Shown here: in pieces, positions 18,259 through 25,621 of the stretch | Numbering within the stretch: the first letter of the stretch is position 1 | Layout of the letters: each line of letters opens with the position of its first letter | NCBI RefSeq assembly: GCF_000272105.2 | Contig: NZ_AJZD02000123.1 | Coordinates: 1-35,276 of the forward strand | Origin: Vibrio splendidus 12E03 | GTDB taxonomy: Bacteria > Pseudomonadota > Gammaproteobacteria > Enterobacterales > Vibrionaceae | Reading direction: 5' to 3' | DNA length: 35,276 nucleotides | Program-made: the position numbers and the translations under genes | The notes under the pieces: model-generated | What the model was told of the DNA's origin: nothing | The model's input: only the letters and a program-made list of their open reading frames with translations | The model's database searches: none

Positions 18259-19530
18259 TTACGCTGTCTCTTTCTGGAACAGTTCTCTAAACACAGGAAA
18301 AATATCATCCACCGTTTTAATGTTTTTCATGGCGAAGTTGTCGAAGCTACTCTCGAGTTTTTCGTATTCGTGCCAAAGCGTTTGATGAGAGCGGCGCGTT
18401 ATTTCGATGTAAGAGTAATATTGGCAAGTTGGCAGAAGCGTATTGACCAGTAACTCTTTACAACGAGGAGAGTCATCAGCCCAGTTATCGCCATCAGAGG
18501 CTTGTGCTGCATAGATGTTCCACTCATTCGCAGGGTAGCGGTCTGCGACAATTTCCTTCATCAGTTTCAGTGCACTCGAAACAATGGTGCCACCGGTTTC
18601 TTGTGAGTAGAAAAACTCATGTTCATCGACTTCTTTAGCCTGAGTATGGTGACGAATAAACACAACATCGACGTTTTCGTAGGTGCGGTTTAGGAACAGA
18701 TACAGAAGGACATAAAAGCGCTTCGCAATATCTTTCGTGGCCTGATCCATAGAGCCCGATACATCCATTAGACAGAACATCACGGCTTGGCTAGATGGAA
18801 TAGGGCGCTTCTCATAGTTTTTAAAACGTAAGTCAAAGGTGTCAATGAACGGCACGCTTTCAATCTTTTTACGTAACTCGGCAATCTCTTCTTTGAGGCG
18901 ACCTTCTTCAAAAGGTTGCGCCGGCTCCGTCATTTTAACTTGGTCAAGCTGCTCCATCAGTAGGTTAAGCTCGCGCTTTTTACCTGCTGTCATCGCGGTT
19001 CTACGAGCCAGAGATTGCTGCAGTGAACGAACGATAGCGATGTTGGATGGAATCCCCGCGCTTTGGTAACCAGAGCGGTGAGTTTTCCATTCGGTGATTT
19101 TGTTGACCTGATTTTTCTCTAGATTAGGTAGAGCTAAATCTTCAAAGAGAATATCAAGATACTCATCTTTTGAAATTTGGAAGGTAAATTCATCTTGGCC
19201 TTCGCCATCAGGGCTTGCGTCGCCTTGGCCTGAGCCGCCACCTTGACCACCACCTTTAGGGCGTTCGATTTTATCGCCAGTGATGAACTGATCATTACCT
19301 GGGTGAACGTGCTCTCTAACGCCGCCTTGACCTTGGTGAAAGTTTGGCTCTTTGATGTCTTTATGGGGAATAGTGACGTCTTCACCCGTTTCAGTATTGG
19401 TGATTGAGCGTCGGTTGACTGCATCGGCCACAGATTCTTTGATTTGCTCTTTATGGCGTCGTAAGAAACGCTGTCTATTCACAGCACTCTTATTTTTGCC
19501 ATTGAGCCTCCGATCGATAAATTGTGCCAT
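18259..19530 (-). CDS. yeaH: YeaH family protein with von Willebrand A domain
   Basis: A 423-residue YeaH/YhbH-family protein (DUF444). The N-terminal part is basic and polar with a Gly/Gln-rich low-complexity stretch at about 90-110 ([11 protein letters not shown]). The C-terminal half is a VWA-like domain with a metal-binding MIDAS motif DVSGSMD and a later Thr in [10 protein letters not shown]. In E. coli yeaH is co-transcribed with the kinase gene yeaG under stationary-phase and nitrogen-starvation control, and the protein's activity is unknown. AGGGAG lies about 5 nt before the ATG. Here the gap to yeaG is 127 nt and holds a direct repeat and a hairpin. The stop is 11 nt before spoVR. 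Confidence 0.92.
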   Translation of the reverse strand: MAQFIDRRLNGKNKSAVNRQRFLRRHKEQIKESVADAVNRRSITNTETGEDVTIPHKDIKEPNFHQGQGGVREHVHPGNDQFITGDKIERPKGGGQGGGSGQGDASPDGEGQDEFTFQISKDEYLDILFEDLALPNLEKNQVNKITEWKTHRSGYQSAGIPSNIAIVRSLQQSLARRTAMTAGKKRELNLLMEQLDQVKMTEPAQPFEEGRLKEEIAELRKKIESVPFIDTFDLRFKNYEKRPIPSSQAVMFCLMDVSGSMDQATKDIAKRFYVLLYLFLNRTYENVDVVFIRHHTQAKEVDEHEFFYSQETGGTIVSSALKLMKEIVADRYPANEWNIYAAQASDGDNWADDSPRCKELLVNTLLPTCQYYSYIEITRRSHQTLWHEYEKLESSFDNFAMKNIKTVDDIFPVFRELFQKETA

Positions 19531-19574
19531 AAGAACTCCCTCTCAGCTGATGTCGCGATCCTACTTATTATTCG

Positions 19575-19619
19575 GGTATAAGAGTTATTGGTTTACTAAG
19601 GTATAAAAGTTATTGGTTT
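19575..19619. repeat. 25-bp tandem direct repeat between yeaG and yeaH
   Basis: Two copies of a 20-nt unit, GGTATAARAGTTATTGGTTT, at 19575-19594 and 19600-19619 (19 of 20 identical), with a 25-nt period. They lie in the untranslated gap between the two cistrons. Confidence 0.8.
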
Positions 19620-19623
19620 TTAC

Positions 19624-19645
19624 GAGCTGCTCAGTTGAGCAGCTC
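19624..19645 (-). repeat. Perfect hairpin just after yeaG
   Basis: GAGCTGCTCA and TGAGCAGCTC are exact complements separated by GT, 12 nt beyond the yeaG stop. No T run follows on the minus strand, so it is more likely a stability or processing element, or a leaky terminator that lowers yeaH-spoVR expression relative to yeaG. Confidence 0.6.
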
Positions 19646-19657
19646 AATACCGTTTAG

Positions 19658-21592
19658 TTATGAGGATTTACGAACTCTTAAATACCACTCAGATAGCAGT
19701 CTCACTTGTTTCTCGGTGTAGCCTTTTTCCATCATACGAGCAACGAAGTCGTCATGTTTTTTCTGATCATCCGTTGAGGTCTTAGCATTGAACGAAATAA
19801 CAGGAAGTAGCTCTTCTGTGTTAGAGAACATTTTCTTCTCAATCACAGTGCGCAGTTTCTCGTAGCTCGTCCACACTGGGTTTTGACCGTTATTGTTGGC
19901 TTTGGCACGAAGCACAAAGTTCACAATCTCATTTCGGAAGTCTTTAGGGTTACTGATCCCGGCTGTTTTCTCGATCTTCTCTAGTTCACCATTCAGAGAA
20001 GCACGGTCAAATAGTTGGCCTGTTTCTGGATCGCGGTACTCTTGGTCTTGAATCCAGAAGTCAGCGTAGGTGACATAGCGGTCGAAGATATTCTGTCCGT
20101 ACTCAGAGTAAGACTCTAGGTAAGCGGTCTGAATTTCTTTACCAATGAACTCTACGTAACGTGGTACTAAGTATCCTTTCAAGAACTCAAGGTACTTCTC
20201 AGCGGTTTCTTGAGGGAACTGCTCACGTTCGATTTGCTGTTCAATCACATAGAACAGGTGCACTGGGTTTGCGGCTACTTCTGCTTGGTCGAAGTTAAAG
20301 ACACGAGACAGGATCTTAAAGGCGAAACGCGTTGATAGCCCAGACATGCCTTCGTCAACACCCGCATAATCTCGGTACTCTTGGTAGCTCTTCGCTTTTG
20401 GATCGGTGTCTTTTAGAGTTTCACCATCGTAAACACGCATTTTTGAGAACAGAGAAGAGTTTTCAGGCTCTTTCAGTCTAGATAGGATGCTGAATTGCGA
20501 TAGCAGATCGAGTGTGCTTGGTGAACAAGGGGCTTTCGATAGCTCACTGTGTTCTAGCAGCTTCTGGTAGATCTTAACTTCTTCAGAAACGCGCAGACAG
20601 TAAGGGACTTTTACAATGTACACACGGTCGAGGAAGGCTTCATTGTTTTTGTTGTTACGGAAGGTCTGCCACTCAGATTCGTTCGAGTGAGCCAGAATCA
20701 TACCGTCAAATGGCAGTGCAGAAAGCCCTTCGGTACCGTTGAAGTTACCTTCTTGCGTTGCCGTTAGTAGAGGGTGTAATACTTTGATTGGAGCCTTGAA
20801 CATCTCCACGAATTCCATCACACCTTGGTTGGCTTTACACAGCGCACCAGAGTAGCTGTAGGCATCAGGATCATCTTGAGAGAAGTGCTCAAGTTTACGA
20901 ATATCAACTTTACCAACCAGAGACGAGATATCTTGGTTGTTTTCATCACCTGGCTCTGTTTTCGCGATCGCAACTTGATCGAGAATAGAAGGGCGTAGTT
21001 TGATGACTTTGAATTTGGAAATATCACCGCCAAAATCGTGCAGACGTTTTGCTGCCCACGGAGACATAATTGAGCGAAGATAGCGTTTCTCAATGCCATA
21101 TTCGTTCTTCAATAAGTCGCCGTCTTCGTTAACATCGAATAGACAGAATGGGTGATCGTTTACTGGGCTTCGTTCACCGTCAGCAGACAATACATAGATT
21201 GGTAGTTTCTGCATCAGGGCTTTGAGTTTTTCAGCGAGAGAAGATTTACCACCGCCCACAGGGCCAAGTAGGTAAAGGATTTGTTTACGTTCTTCTAAAC
21301 CTTGCGCAGCATGTTTTAAGTAAGAAACAATCTGTTCAATCGCATCTTCCATACCGTAGAAATCTTTAAATTCGCTGTAGCGTGAGATGACACGGTTCGA
21401 GAAAATACGACTCAGATGAGGGTCTTGAGCGGTGTCAATGACCTCCGGTTCGCCAATGGCTAGTAATAAGCGCTCGGCAGCATTAGCGTAAGCACTTTTA
21501 TCGTCTTTACACAGCCCTAAGAACTCTTGCAATGTCAGCTCTTCTTCCTTGGCTGCTTCATAACGTGATTGATAGTGGTCAAAAATACTCAT
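19658..21592 (-). CDS. yeaG: PrkA-family serine protein kinase YeaG
   Basis: A 644-residue PrkA/YeaG protein, the same length as E. coli YeaG. It has an N-terminal AAA+-type domain with Walker A GPVGGGKSS (about residues 110-118) and a C-terminal PrkA domain. YeaG is described as a serine kinase acting in stationary phase and under nitrogen starvation in E. coli. The sequence around LKHAAQGLEERKQILYLLGP is nearly identical to the enterobacterial protein. A GTG two codons upstream is possible, but the ATG at 21592 places the GGGG ribosome-binding sequence 9 nt away and gives the standard MSIFDHYQSRYE start. It is the first gene of a three-gene unit with yeaH and spoVR. Confidence 0.95.
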   Translation of the reverse strand: MSIFDHYQSRYEAAKEEELTLQEFLGLCKDDKSAYANAAERLLLAIGEPEVIDTAQDPHLSRIFSNRVISRYSEFKDFYGMEDAIEQIVSYLKHAAQGLEERKQILYLLGPVGGGKSSLAEKLKALMQKLPIYVLSADGERSPVNDHPFCLFDVNEDGDLLKNEYGIEKRYLRSIMSPWAAKRLHDFGGDISKFKVIKLRPSILDQVAIAKTEPGDENNQDISSLVGKVDIRKLEHFSQDDPDAYSYSGALCKANQGVMEFVEMFKAPIKVLHPLLTATQEGNFNGTEGLSALPFDGMILAHSNESEWQTFRNNKNNEAFLDRVYIVKVPYCLRVSEEVKIYQKLLEHSELSKAPCSPSTLDLLSQFSILSRLKEPENSSLFSKMRVYDGETLKDTDPKAKSYQEYRDYAGVDEGMSGLSTRFAFKILSRVFNFDQAEVAANPVHLFYVIEQQIEREQFPQETAEKYLEFLKGYLVPRYVEFIGKEIQTAYLESYSEYGQNIFDRYVTYADFWIQDQEYRDPETGQLFDRASLNGELEKIEKTAGISNPKDFRNEIVNFVLRAKANNNGQNPVWTSYEKLRTVIEKKMFSNTEELLPVISFNAKTSTDDQKKHDDFVARMMEKGYTEKQVRLLSEWYLRVRKSS

Positions 21593-21947
21593 AGTCACAT
21601 TCCCCTTGTTAACCAGTCAAAACTGACGAGCGATTGAAAAATAGGCTCTCCCTACATTTTAAGGTTAGACCCGCTTCCACAATTTTGCTTAACAATTATG
21701 TATTTATTTAAAATTTTGCGTGTGAAAAACGTGGCGAGCGCAATAGGCAACTTGAGGCGCGTAGAATCAAATTATTTTACATTCGAGGGGGAACTGGCCG
21801 TTTGTTTTGAGATTTTAGGTCGCTTAATAATACTCACAATGGATTTATGTGCATTAGATGTATAACTGGTCTCTATTGATTTTTTGGAATGGAGTACCAT
21901 ATAATGCGCGACGTTATCAAAAATTGCTCAATAAATAGGTAGATGTA
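21593..21947. promoter_or_regulatory. Divergent yeaG / ompV-like intergenic region with promoter
   Basis: 355 bp without a gene. For the plus-strand barrel gene there is a good sigma-70 promoter: TTGATT at 21876-21881 and TATAAT at 21900-21905 with an 18-bp spacer, giving a leader of about 36 nt. On the yeaG side I could not pick out a clear promoter; stationary-phase control is expected from the family but not visible. Confidence 0.6.
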
Positions 21948-22700
21948 GTGAAGAATAATGGGTTAAAAATAGTGGCTATCAGTGCTGCGTTACTGGCTTC
22001 AACAACACATGCAAGAATCTCGCAGTGGTCACTGGGTGTTGCCGCCTCTTATTCTCCTGCTGTTTATAAAGATACACCGTCAAACCGTGCCGTAATCCCT
22101 ATGGTTGGTTATGAAGGCGAGCACTTCTTTATGCGTGGATTCAGCGCTGGTTATCGCTTATTACCAGCAGGCTCACCGCAAAACATCGTATTTCGAGCGG
22201 TTTATGATTCAAGAACATTAAAGCCGGGTGATTCCGATAACGTCGATATTAAAAAGTTGGATGAACGTGATGCCTCAATATTGGGCGGTATCAGCTATCA
22301 AGTGATCACTCTGGTTGGTATGTTTGAAGCGACTGCGGGTTCGGATTTAGGCTTTAAGCACAACGGTATTTATGCGGAAGCAGCATGGCGCCTACCTATT
22401 CGTCGTAATGGCTGGGCGATTACCCCATCTATTGGTTACGCCTACAACAGTGAGCGTTTGAACAATCATTTATATGGTGTGAGTTCAGCTGAAGCGGCAA
22501 GAACTAACTTAAATGAATTCGACGCAGACTGGGATGGTCAGTACTTTATTGGTTTAGGTGGCTATCTGCATGTTACGCCAAATGTTCGAGTAACTGGTGG
22601 CGTTCGTTATACCAACCTTGAAGGTGATATAGAGAATAGCCCAATACTTGAAAGTGGTATCAACATGGCCGCGAACGTCGGTGTGGCTTACGTTTTCTAA
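21948..22700 (+). CDS. MipA/OmpV family outer-membrane protein
   Basis: A 250-residue outer-membrane barrel of the MipA/OmpV family. A signal peptide ends near TTHA, and the mature protein begins ISQWSLGVAASYSP. It carries family elements such as NHLYGVSSAEA near two thirds of the length and NSPILESG before the last strand, and ends with AYVF, the C-terminal aromatic of BamA substrates. OmpV was described as an immunogenic protein in V. cholerae; MipA is proposed to scaffold murein hydrolases. The specific role here is unknown. The start is GTG (no in-frame ATG nearby), with TAGGTAG upstream. Its last 15 nt and its terminator are repeated at 23874-23955. Confidence 0.85.
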   Translation: MKNNGLKIVAISAALLASTTHARISQWSLGVAASYSPAVYKDTPSNRAVIPMVGYEGEHFFMRGFSAGYRLLPAGSPQNIVFRAVYDSRTLKPGDSDNVDIKKLDERDASILGGISYQVITLVGMFEATAGSDLGFKHNGIYAEAAWRLPIRRNGWAITPSIGYAYNSERLNNHLYGVSSAEAARTNLNEFDADWDGQYFIGLGGYLHVTPNVRVTGGVRYTNLEGDIENSPILESGINMAANVGVAYVF

Positions 22701-22767
22701 TTGCTTTGGTTTTTCTCTTGGTGTGCGAACATTAAAAAAGGGTTACTCATGATGAGTAACCCTTTTT
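22686..22767 (+). repeat. 82-bp direct repeat, copy 1 (3' end of ompV-like gene plus terminator)
   Basis: Covers the last codons of the ompV-like gene, the 3' untranslated region and the terminator. It is identical to 23874-23955 at 80 of 82 positions by eye. The two copies are 1188 bp apart in the same orientation. Confidence 0.9.
22735..22767. terminator. Bidirectional terminator, ompV-like gene and omp/35-aa unit
   Basis: AAAAAGGGTTACTCA and TGAGTAACCCTTTTT form a long stem with a small loop. It follows the ompV-like stop by 34 nt on the plus strand and the 35-codon ORF stop by 2 nt on the minus strand, so it serves both convergent units. Confidence 0.9.
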
Positions 22768-22769
22768 AT

Positions 22770-22877
22770 TTATGCGAAGTACAGGCCGATGACTACAAGA
22801 ATCAAAGCAAAGAAAGGCATTGTATGGCTAGATTTAGCACTCATTAGCTCAATTGATGTAAAACCTTTCTGCTTCAT
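22770..22877 (-). CDS. Small membrane protein (35 aa) behind the barrel gene
   Basis: A 35-codon ORF that begins 3 nt after the stop of the neighbouring barrel gene (TAA-GAT-ATG) and stops 2 nt before the terminator, so it fills the operon tail exactly. The protein has a polar start and one predicted C-terminal helix (MPFFALILVVIGLYFA). The first residues MKQKGFTSIELM look like a type IV prepilin leader (GFT-x-IEL), but no hydrophobic segment follows the Glu, so this is probably chance. No clear ribosome-binding site is present; translation is likely coupled to the upstream gene. I do not recognise the family. Confidence 0.55.
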   Translation of the reverse strand: MKQKGFTSIELMSAKSSHTMPFFALILVVIGLYFA

Positions 22878-22880
22878 ATC

Positions 22881-23450
22881 TTAGAAAGTGAAACCAGCTT
22901 GTAGACCTAGAGTTGCATCACTGCCTAAGTTCATGCTGCCTGAGCTGAAGTCGTACCAATCGAAACCGACACGTGCCATAAACTTCGAGTTACCAAACAT
23001 TGGTTGCGCTGACTTAAATTCAGCACCGATGCCGTAAGTTGCGCCCCACTTGCTATCTGAATACTTGTGAGTGTCTGATTCGTCTGCATTAGCCCATGTT
23101 GATTTAGAATTAAAGTTTGAGTAAGCAACACCAACCTTACCGTAGATAGCAAAAGAGTCATCGAAGCTATATTTATACATTGGCGCTAGAGACATTTTGA
23201 AGTGTTGGTAATCGCCCTTGTACTTAGTTAGGTCGCCGTTTACGTCTGAAATAACATCGCTGCTGTCTGAGTCGATGTAATTCATCGTTGATTCTAGATA
23301 AAAGTTTGTATCAAGAATTTGTGAACCAACAGTGAATTGTGCGCCTGTATCGTCTTCGTTAATGCCAACGCCACCAAGTACGTACATTTCGTTAGCTGCG
23401 AAAGCTGAAGTAGACATGATAGCTAGTGATGCAAGGATGAATTTTCTCAT
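22881..23450 (-). CDS. Outer-membrane beta-barrel protein, OmpX/OmpA-like
   Basis: A 189-residue predicted outer-membrane barrel. The signal peptide MRKFILASLAIMSTSAFA is clear, with mature start ANEMYVLGGVG. The mature part shows about eight alternating strands with Ser/Asp-rich loops (for example around DSDSSDVISDVNGD) and ends GFTF, typical of BamA substrates. The size fits an 8-stranded OmpX/OmpA-type barrel; ligand and role are unknown. The ribosome-binding site is weak (AGAGCG about 8 nt before the ATG). It appears to form a two-gene unit with the 35-residue membrane peptide, ending at the shared terminator. The gene sits inside the segment bounded by the 82-bp direct repeats. Confidence 0.85.
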   Translation of the reverse strand: MRKFILASLAIMSTSAFAANEMYVLGGVGINEDDTGAQFTVGSQILDTNFYLESTMNYIDSDSSDVISDVNGDLTKYKGDYQHFKMSLAPMYKYSFDDSFAIYGKVGVAYSNFNSKSTWANADESDTHKYSDSKWGATYGIGAEFKSAQPMFGNSKFMARVGFDWYDFSSGSMNLGSDATLGLQAGFTF

Positions 23451-23508
23451 TTTGTTTATCGCTCTGGTTAATAAATTTCGGGGAGCATTCTAGCTATCTT
23501 ATTTAAAA

Positions 23509-23544
23509 TAAAAACCACCGTTCAAAATTGAGCGGTGGTTTTTA
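23509..23544. terminator. Strong hairpin terminator between the barrel gene and the 55-aa ORF
   Basis: AAAACCACCG and CGGTGGTTTT pair, with the stem continued inward by TTCA/TGAG. T tracts follow on both strands. On the minus strand it lies about 80 nt after the 55-codon ORF and would end its transcript before the barrel gene. Confidence 0.85.
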
Positions 23545-23625
23545 ATTTGTATTAAAGGTTTCGAAGTGGAATTAACAAAGATGAATGACCTAATTGCTTG
23601 TAAATACAAGGTTTGTGTTCGTTGG

Positions 23626-23793
23626 TTAATAGGCGATATCAGAGAAATTAATTGGAAATGGTTCAATATTTAATATCTTATCTTTATGATTCATTCGCGT
23701 TTTCTGTATCTGAAGTACACTTTTTATCCACATCGCTTCATAAGCCCCGTTTTCTGTTAGTGAATATTCCCTACCTGCAGGCTTACACAACAT
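23626..23793 (-). CDS. Hypothetical small protein (55 aa)
   Basis: A 55-codon ORF starting MLCKPAGREYSLTENGAYEA and ending in PINFSDIAY. The composition is that of a soluble, Lys/Glu/Ile-rich protein, with no membrane helix or signal peptide and no motif I recognise. GAGCAAG lies about 6 nt before the ATG. A good terminator (23509-23544) follows, but another minus-strand terminator ends only about 20 nt before the start codon, leaving little room for a promoter. It could be controlled by attenuation, be a relic of a longer gene, or not be translated. Confidence 0.45.
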   Translation of the reverse strand: MLCKPAGREYSLTENGAYEAMWIKSVLQIQKTRMNHKDKILNIEPFPINFSDIAY

Positions 23794-23813
23794 CGTTACT
23801 TGCTCTTTGATAT

Positions 23814-23840
23814 AAAAAAGCCCACTTCTGAAAGTGGACT
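23814..23840 (-). terminator. Orphan minus-strand terminator
   Basis: On the minus strand AGTCCACTT pairs with AAGTGGGCT (one G-U pair) around TCAG and runs into six T residues. The nearest upstream minus gene, yfbU, already has its own terminator at 23923-23955, so the transcript ended here is not evident. It may be an attenuator for the 55-codon ORF or a leftover of a lost gene. Confidence 0.75.
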
Positions 23841-23849
23841 ATCTATATA

Positions 23850-23888
23850 CATGCGGCGTCAAATGTCGGTACTGCTTACGTTTTCTAA
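23850..23888 (+). pseudogene. Remnant of the 3' end of a second ompV-like gene
   Basis: In frame with the TAA at 23886-23888, the last codons read HAASNVGTAYVF, against MAANVGVAYVF in the intact gene at 21948-22700. No start codon or upstream homology was found beyond about 13 codons. The following 3' region and terminator are almost identical to those of the intact gene, so this is a truncated copy, not chance similarity. Confidence 0.75.
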
Positions 23889-23955
23889 TTGCTTTGGTTT
23901 TTTTCTTTGTGTGCGAACATTAAAAAAGGGTTACTCATGATGAGTAACCCTTTTT
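23874..23955 (+). repeat. 82-bp direct repeat, copy 2
   Basis: The second copy of 22686-22767, with 2 differences in 82 positions, both in the T-rich stretch after the stop codon. It carries the final GCT TAC GTT TTC TAA and the terminator hairpin. Confidence 0.9.
23923..23955. terminator. Terminator of yfbU (copy 2 of the duplicated hairpin)
   Basis: Identical stem to 22735-22767 (AAAAAGGGTTACTCA with its complement). It lies 41 nt after the yfbU stop on the minus strand and would also end any plus-strand transcript from the ompV remnant. Confidence 0.88.
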
Positions 23956-23996
23956 CTTGAAACTTTTTAAAAAGTTATCGCTGATCTATTAACGTA

Positions 23997-24497
23997 TTAA
24001 GCGCTAAAGATTTGAGATAGCTCTGTCGCACATAGGTGGTACTGACGAGGACAGTTGCGCCATGTTGTTAGCATGCGACGGTACTTCTCTAGCATTGGCA
24101 TTTGGCTATTGAAGTGGTGATCGGCTTTGTCGAATTGAGGGTAAAGACCTTCAGAATCAACAAGGAAACGCACGTAATGTACGATCTGCGCTTCAGAAGC
24201 GATATCAAAACCTAAGAACTGCAGGCGACGTTGGTCTACTTCAGCACGTTCTTGTTCTGCAAGCATTTTGTTCGACTCTTGCATTGCATGGTACATCTCC
24301 ATGATGTCGATAATTTCGCGACATTCTGCTTCAGTCAAACAACCAAACTCTTTGTTAAGCTCACGCATTTGGAGTTCGTAACCACGTTCTACAATCGTTT
24401 GTAGACGTTGGTATTTAGCGGAGTTCTCAGGATCCATTTGAGACATTAGGTAGTATTGATTTGATAGAATTAGACGCTGAGCATTGGTCATTTCCAT
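23997..24497 (-). CDS. yfbU: YfbU family protein
   Basis: A 166-residue YfbU-family protein (E. coli YfbU is 164), of unknown biochemical function. The start [18 protein letters not shown], the middle [15 protein letters not shown] and the segment [12 protein letters not shown] near the C-terminus match the E. coli protein closely. It is mostly helical and soluble. TGAGG lies about 8 nt before the ATG. It is read as its own unit downstream of pflA, separated by the pflA terminator and about 220 nt. E. coli yfbU has been listed among proteins linked to cell death phenotypes on overexpression, which I would not treat as a function. Confidence 0.93.
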   Translation of the reverse strand: MEMTNAQRLILSNQYYLMSQMDPENSAKYQRLQTIVERGYELQMRELNKEFGCLTEAECREIIDIMEMYHAMQESNKMLAEQERAEVDQRRLQFLGFDIASEAQIVHYVRFLVDSEGLYPQFDKADHHFNSQMPMLEKYRRMLTTWRNCPRQYHLCATELSQIFSA

Positions 24498-24661
24498 GGG
24501 AGGAGCCTCACTAAAAACTAAATGTTGTATTCTTTTGTTGCAGTAAGAGTAACAGCATTCCTACGAGTGGAAACATGATCTCAACACGGATTTAATATGA
24601 TTTTTTGAATTGATAAACAAAAGTTGTAAAGAAAAGTGAAAGGATTGTTTGGCTCGAAAAG

Positions 24662-24690
24662 AAAACGCCCCAATCGAAATTGAGGCGTTT
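24662..24690 (-). terminator. Rho-independent terminator of pflA
   Basis: On the minus strand an uninterrupted stem with one U-G pair (CGCCTCAAT with ATTGGGGCG) closes on a stable TTCG tetraloop, flanked by AAA and TTT and followed by a C-interrupted T tract. It starts 26 nt after the pflA stop. Confidence 0.88.
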
Positions 24691-24716
24691 GAAATCACTA
24701 TGAACGTAAGTCTAGA

Positions 24717-25457
24717 TTAGTATTTTACGTTTGAATGGTATTGGCTAAGAACAGCAACAATCTCATCCATTTTTTCTTTACTTGGCGGGTTAACACCATC
24801 AAGTGGGTAGTCGTGACCCAGCGCTTCCCATTTATGAGCACCAAGCTTGTGGTATGGAAGCAGTTCTACTTTCTCGATGTTGTCCATATCTTTAATGAAT
24901 TCGCCAAGAAGATGCGCATCTTCAGCTGTATCCGTGTAGCCAGGAACAATCACATAGCGAATCCAAGTTTTCTTGCCGATTTTGTGCAGGTAGCGTGCAA
25001 AATCCAGAGTACGTCGGTTTGATACACCAATAAAATCGTGGTGAATCTCGTCTCGCATGTGCTTAAGATCAAGCATCACTAGATCAGAGGCTTCTAGTAC
25101 TTCATCAACCACTTCTGTGTGCTTACGAATGTAGCCATTAGTATCAAGACAAGTGTGAATGCCTTCGGCTTGAGCTGCACGGAAAAAGTCACGAACAAAC
25201 TCAGGTTGTAGCATCGCTTCGCCACCTGAACAAGTGATACCACCGCCAGAAGCTTTCATGAAATGACGGTATGATTTTGCTTCGTTAATGATCTCTTCGA
25301 CCGTTACTTCCTTTCCGTCATGAAGATCCCATGTATCGCGATTGTGGCAGTACATACAGCGCATTAAGCAGCCTTGAAGAAACACAATAAAGCGGATACC
25401 AGGGCCATCGACAGTACCACAAGATTCGAATGAGTGAATGCGACCAGTTGTAGACAT
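24717..25457 (-). CDS. pflA: Pyruvate formate-lyase activating enzyme
   Basis: A 246-residue radical SAM enzyme that installs the glycyl radical on PflB under anaerobic conditions. The 4Fe-4S cluster motif is C-x3-C-x2-C in [16 protein letters not shown] (about residues 29-44), followed by the SAM-binding GGE in ITCSGGEAM. Length and sequence match E. coli PflA (246). The ATG is preceded by GAGAATAGCTC, a moderate ribosome-binding site. In E. coli pflA lies directly after pflB; here an LpxR-type gene with its own terminator is between them, so pflA must have its own promoter in the 164-bp gap to its right. Confidence 0.96.
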   Translation of the reverse strand: MSTTGRIHSFESCGTVDGPGIRFIVFLQGCLMRCMYCHNRDTWDLHDGKEVTVEEIINEAKSYRHFMKASGGGITCSGGEAMLQPEFVRDFFRAAQAEGIHTCLDTNGYIRKHTEVVDEVLEASDLVMLDLKHMRDEIHHDFIGVSNRRTLDFARYLHKIGKKTWIRYVIVPGYTDTAEDAHLLGEFIKDMDNIEKVELLPYHKLGAHKWEALGHDYPLDGVNPPSKEKMDEIVAVLSQYHSNVKY

Positions 25458-25547
25458 GAGCTATTCTCGTAGAGGAATTTATACCCTTTATTTTATTACA
25501 AAAACGGTACATAAAATAGGGTCAAATGGTAACGAGGTCTTTAAAAA

Positions 25548-25581
25548 TAAGGGCAATCACCTGTGAAGATGATTGCCCTTA
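25548..25581 (-). terminator. Rho-independent terminator of the lpxR-like gene
   Basis: TAAGGGCAATCA and TGATTGCCCTTA are exact complements around a 10-nt loop. The minus strand continues ATTTTTAAAG. It lies 40 nt after the lpxR-like stop. Confidence 0.88.
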
Positions 25582-25621
25582 TTAAACTTGAACCGTGAAG
25601 GACGAAAGCCCTTGCTGGTGG

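Noticed and set aside
22842..22877. Type IV prepilin leader in the 35-residue peptide
   Set aside because: GFTSIEL resembles the cleavage motif, but the hydrophobic stretch that must follow the Glu is absent and the helix is at the C-terminus.
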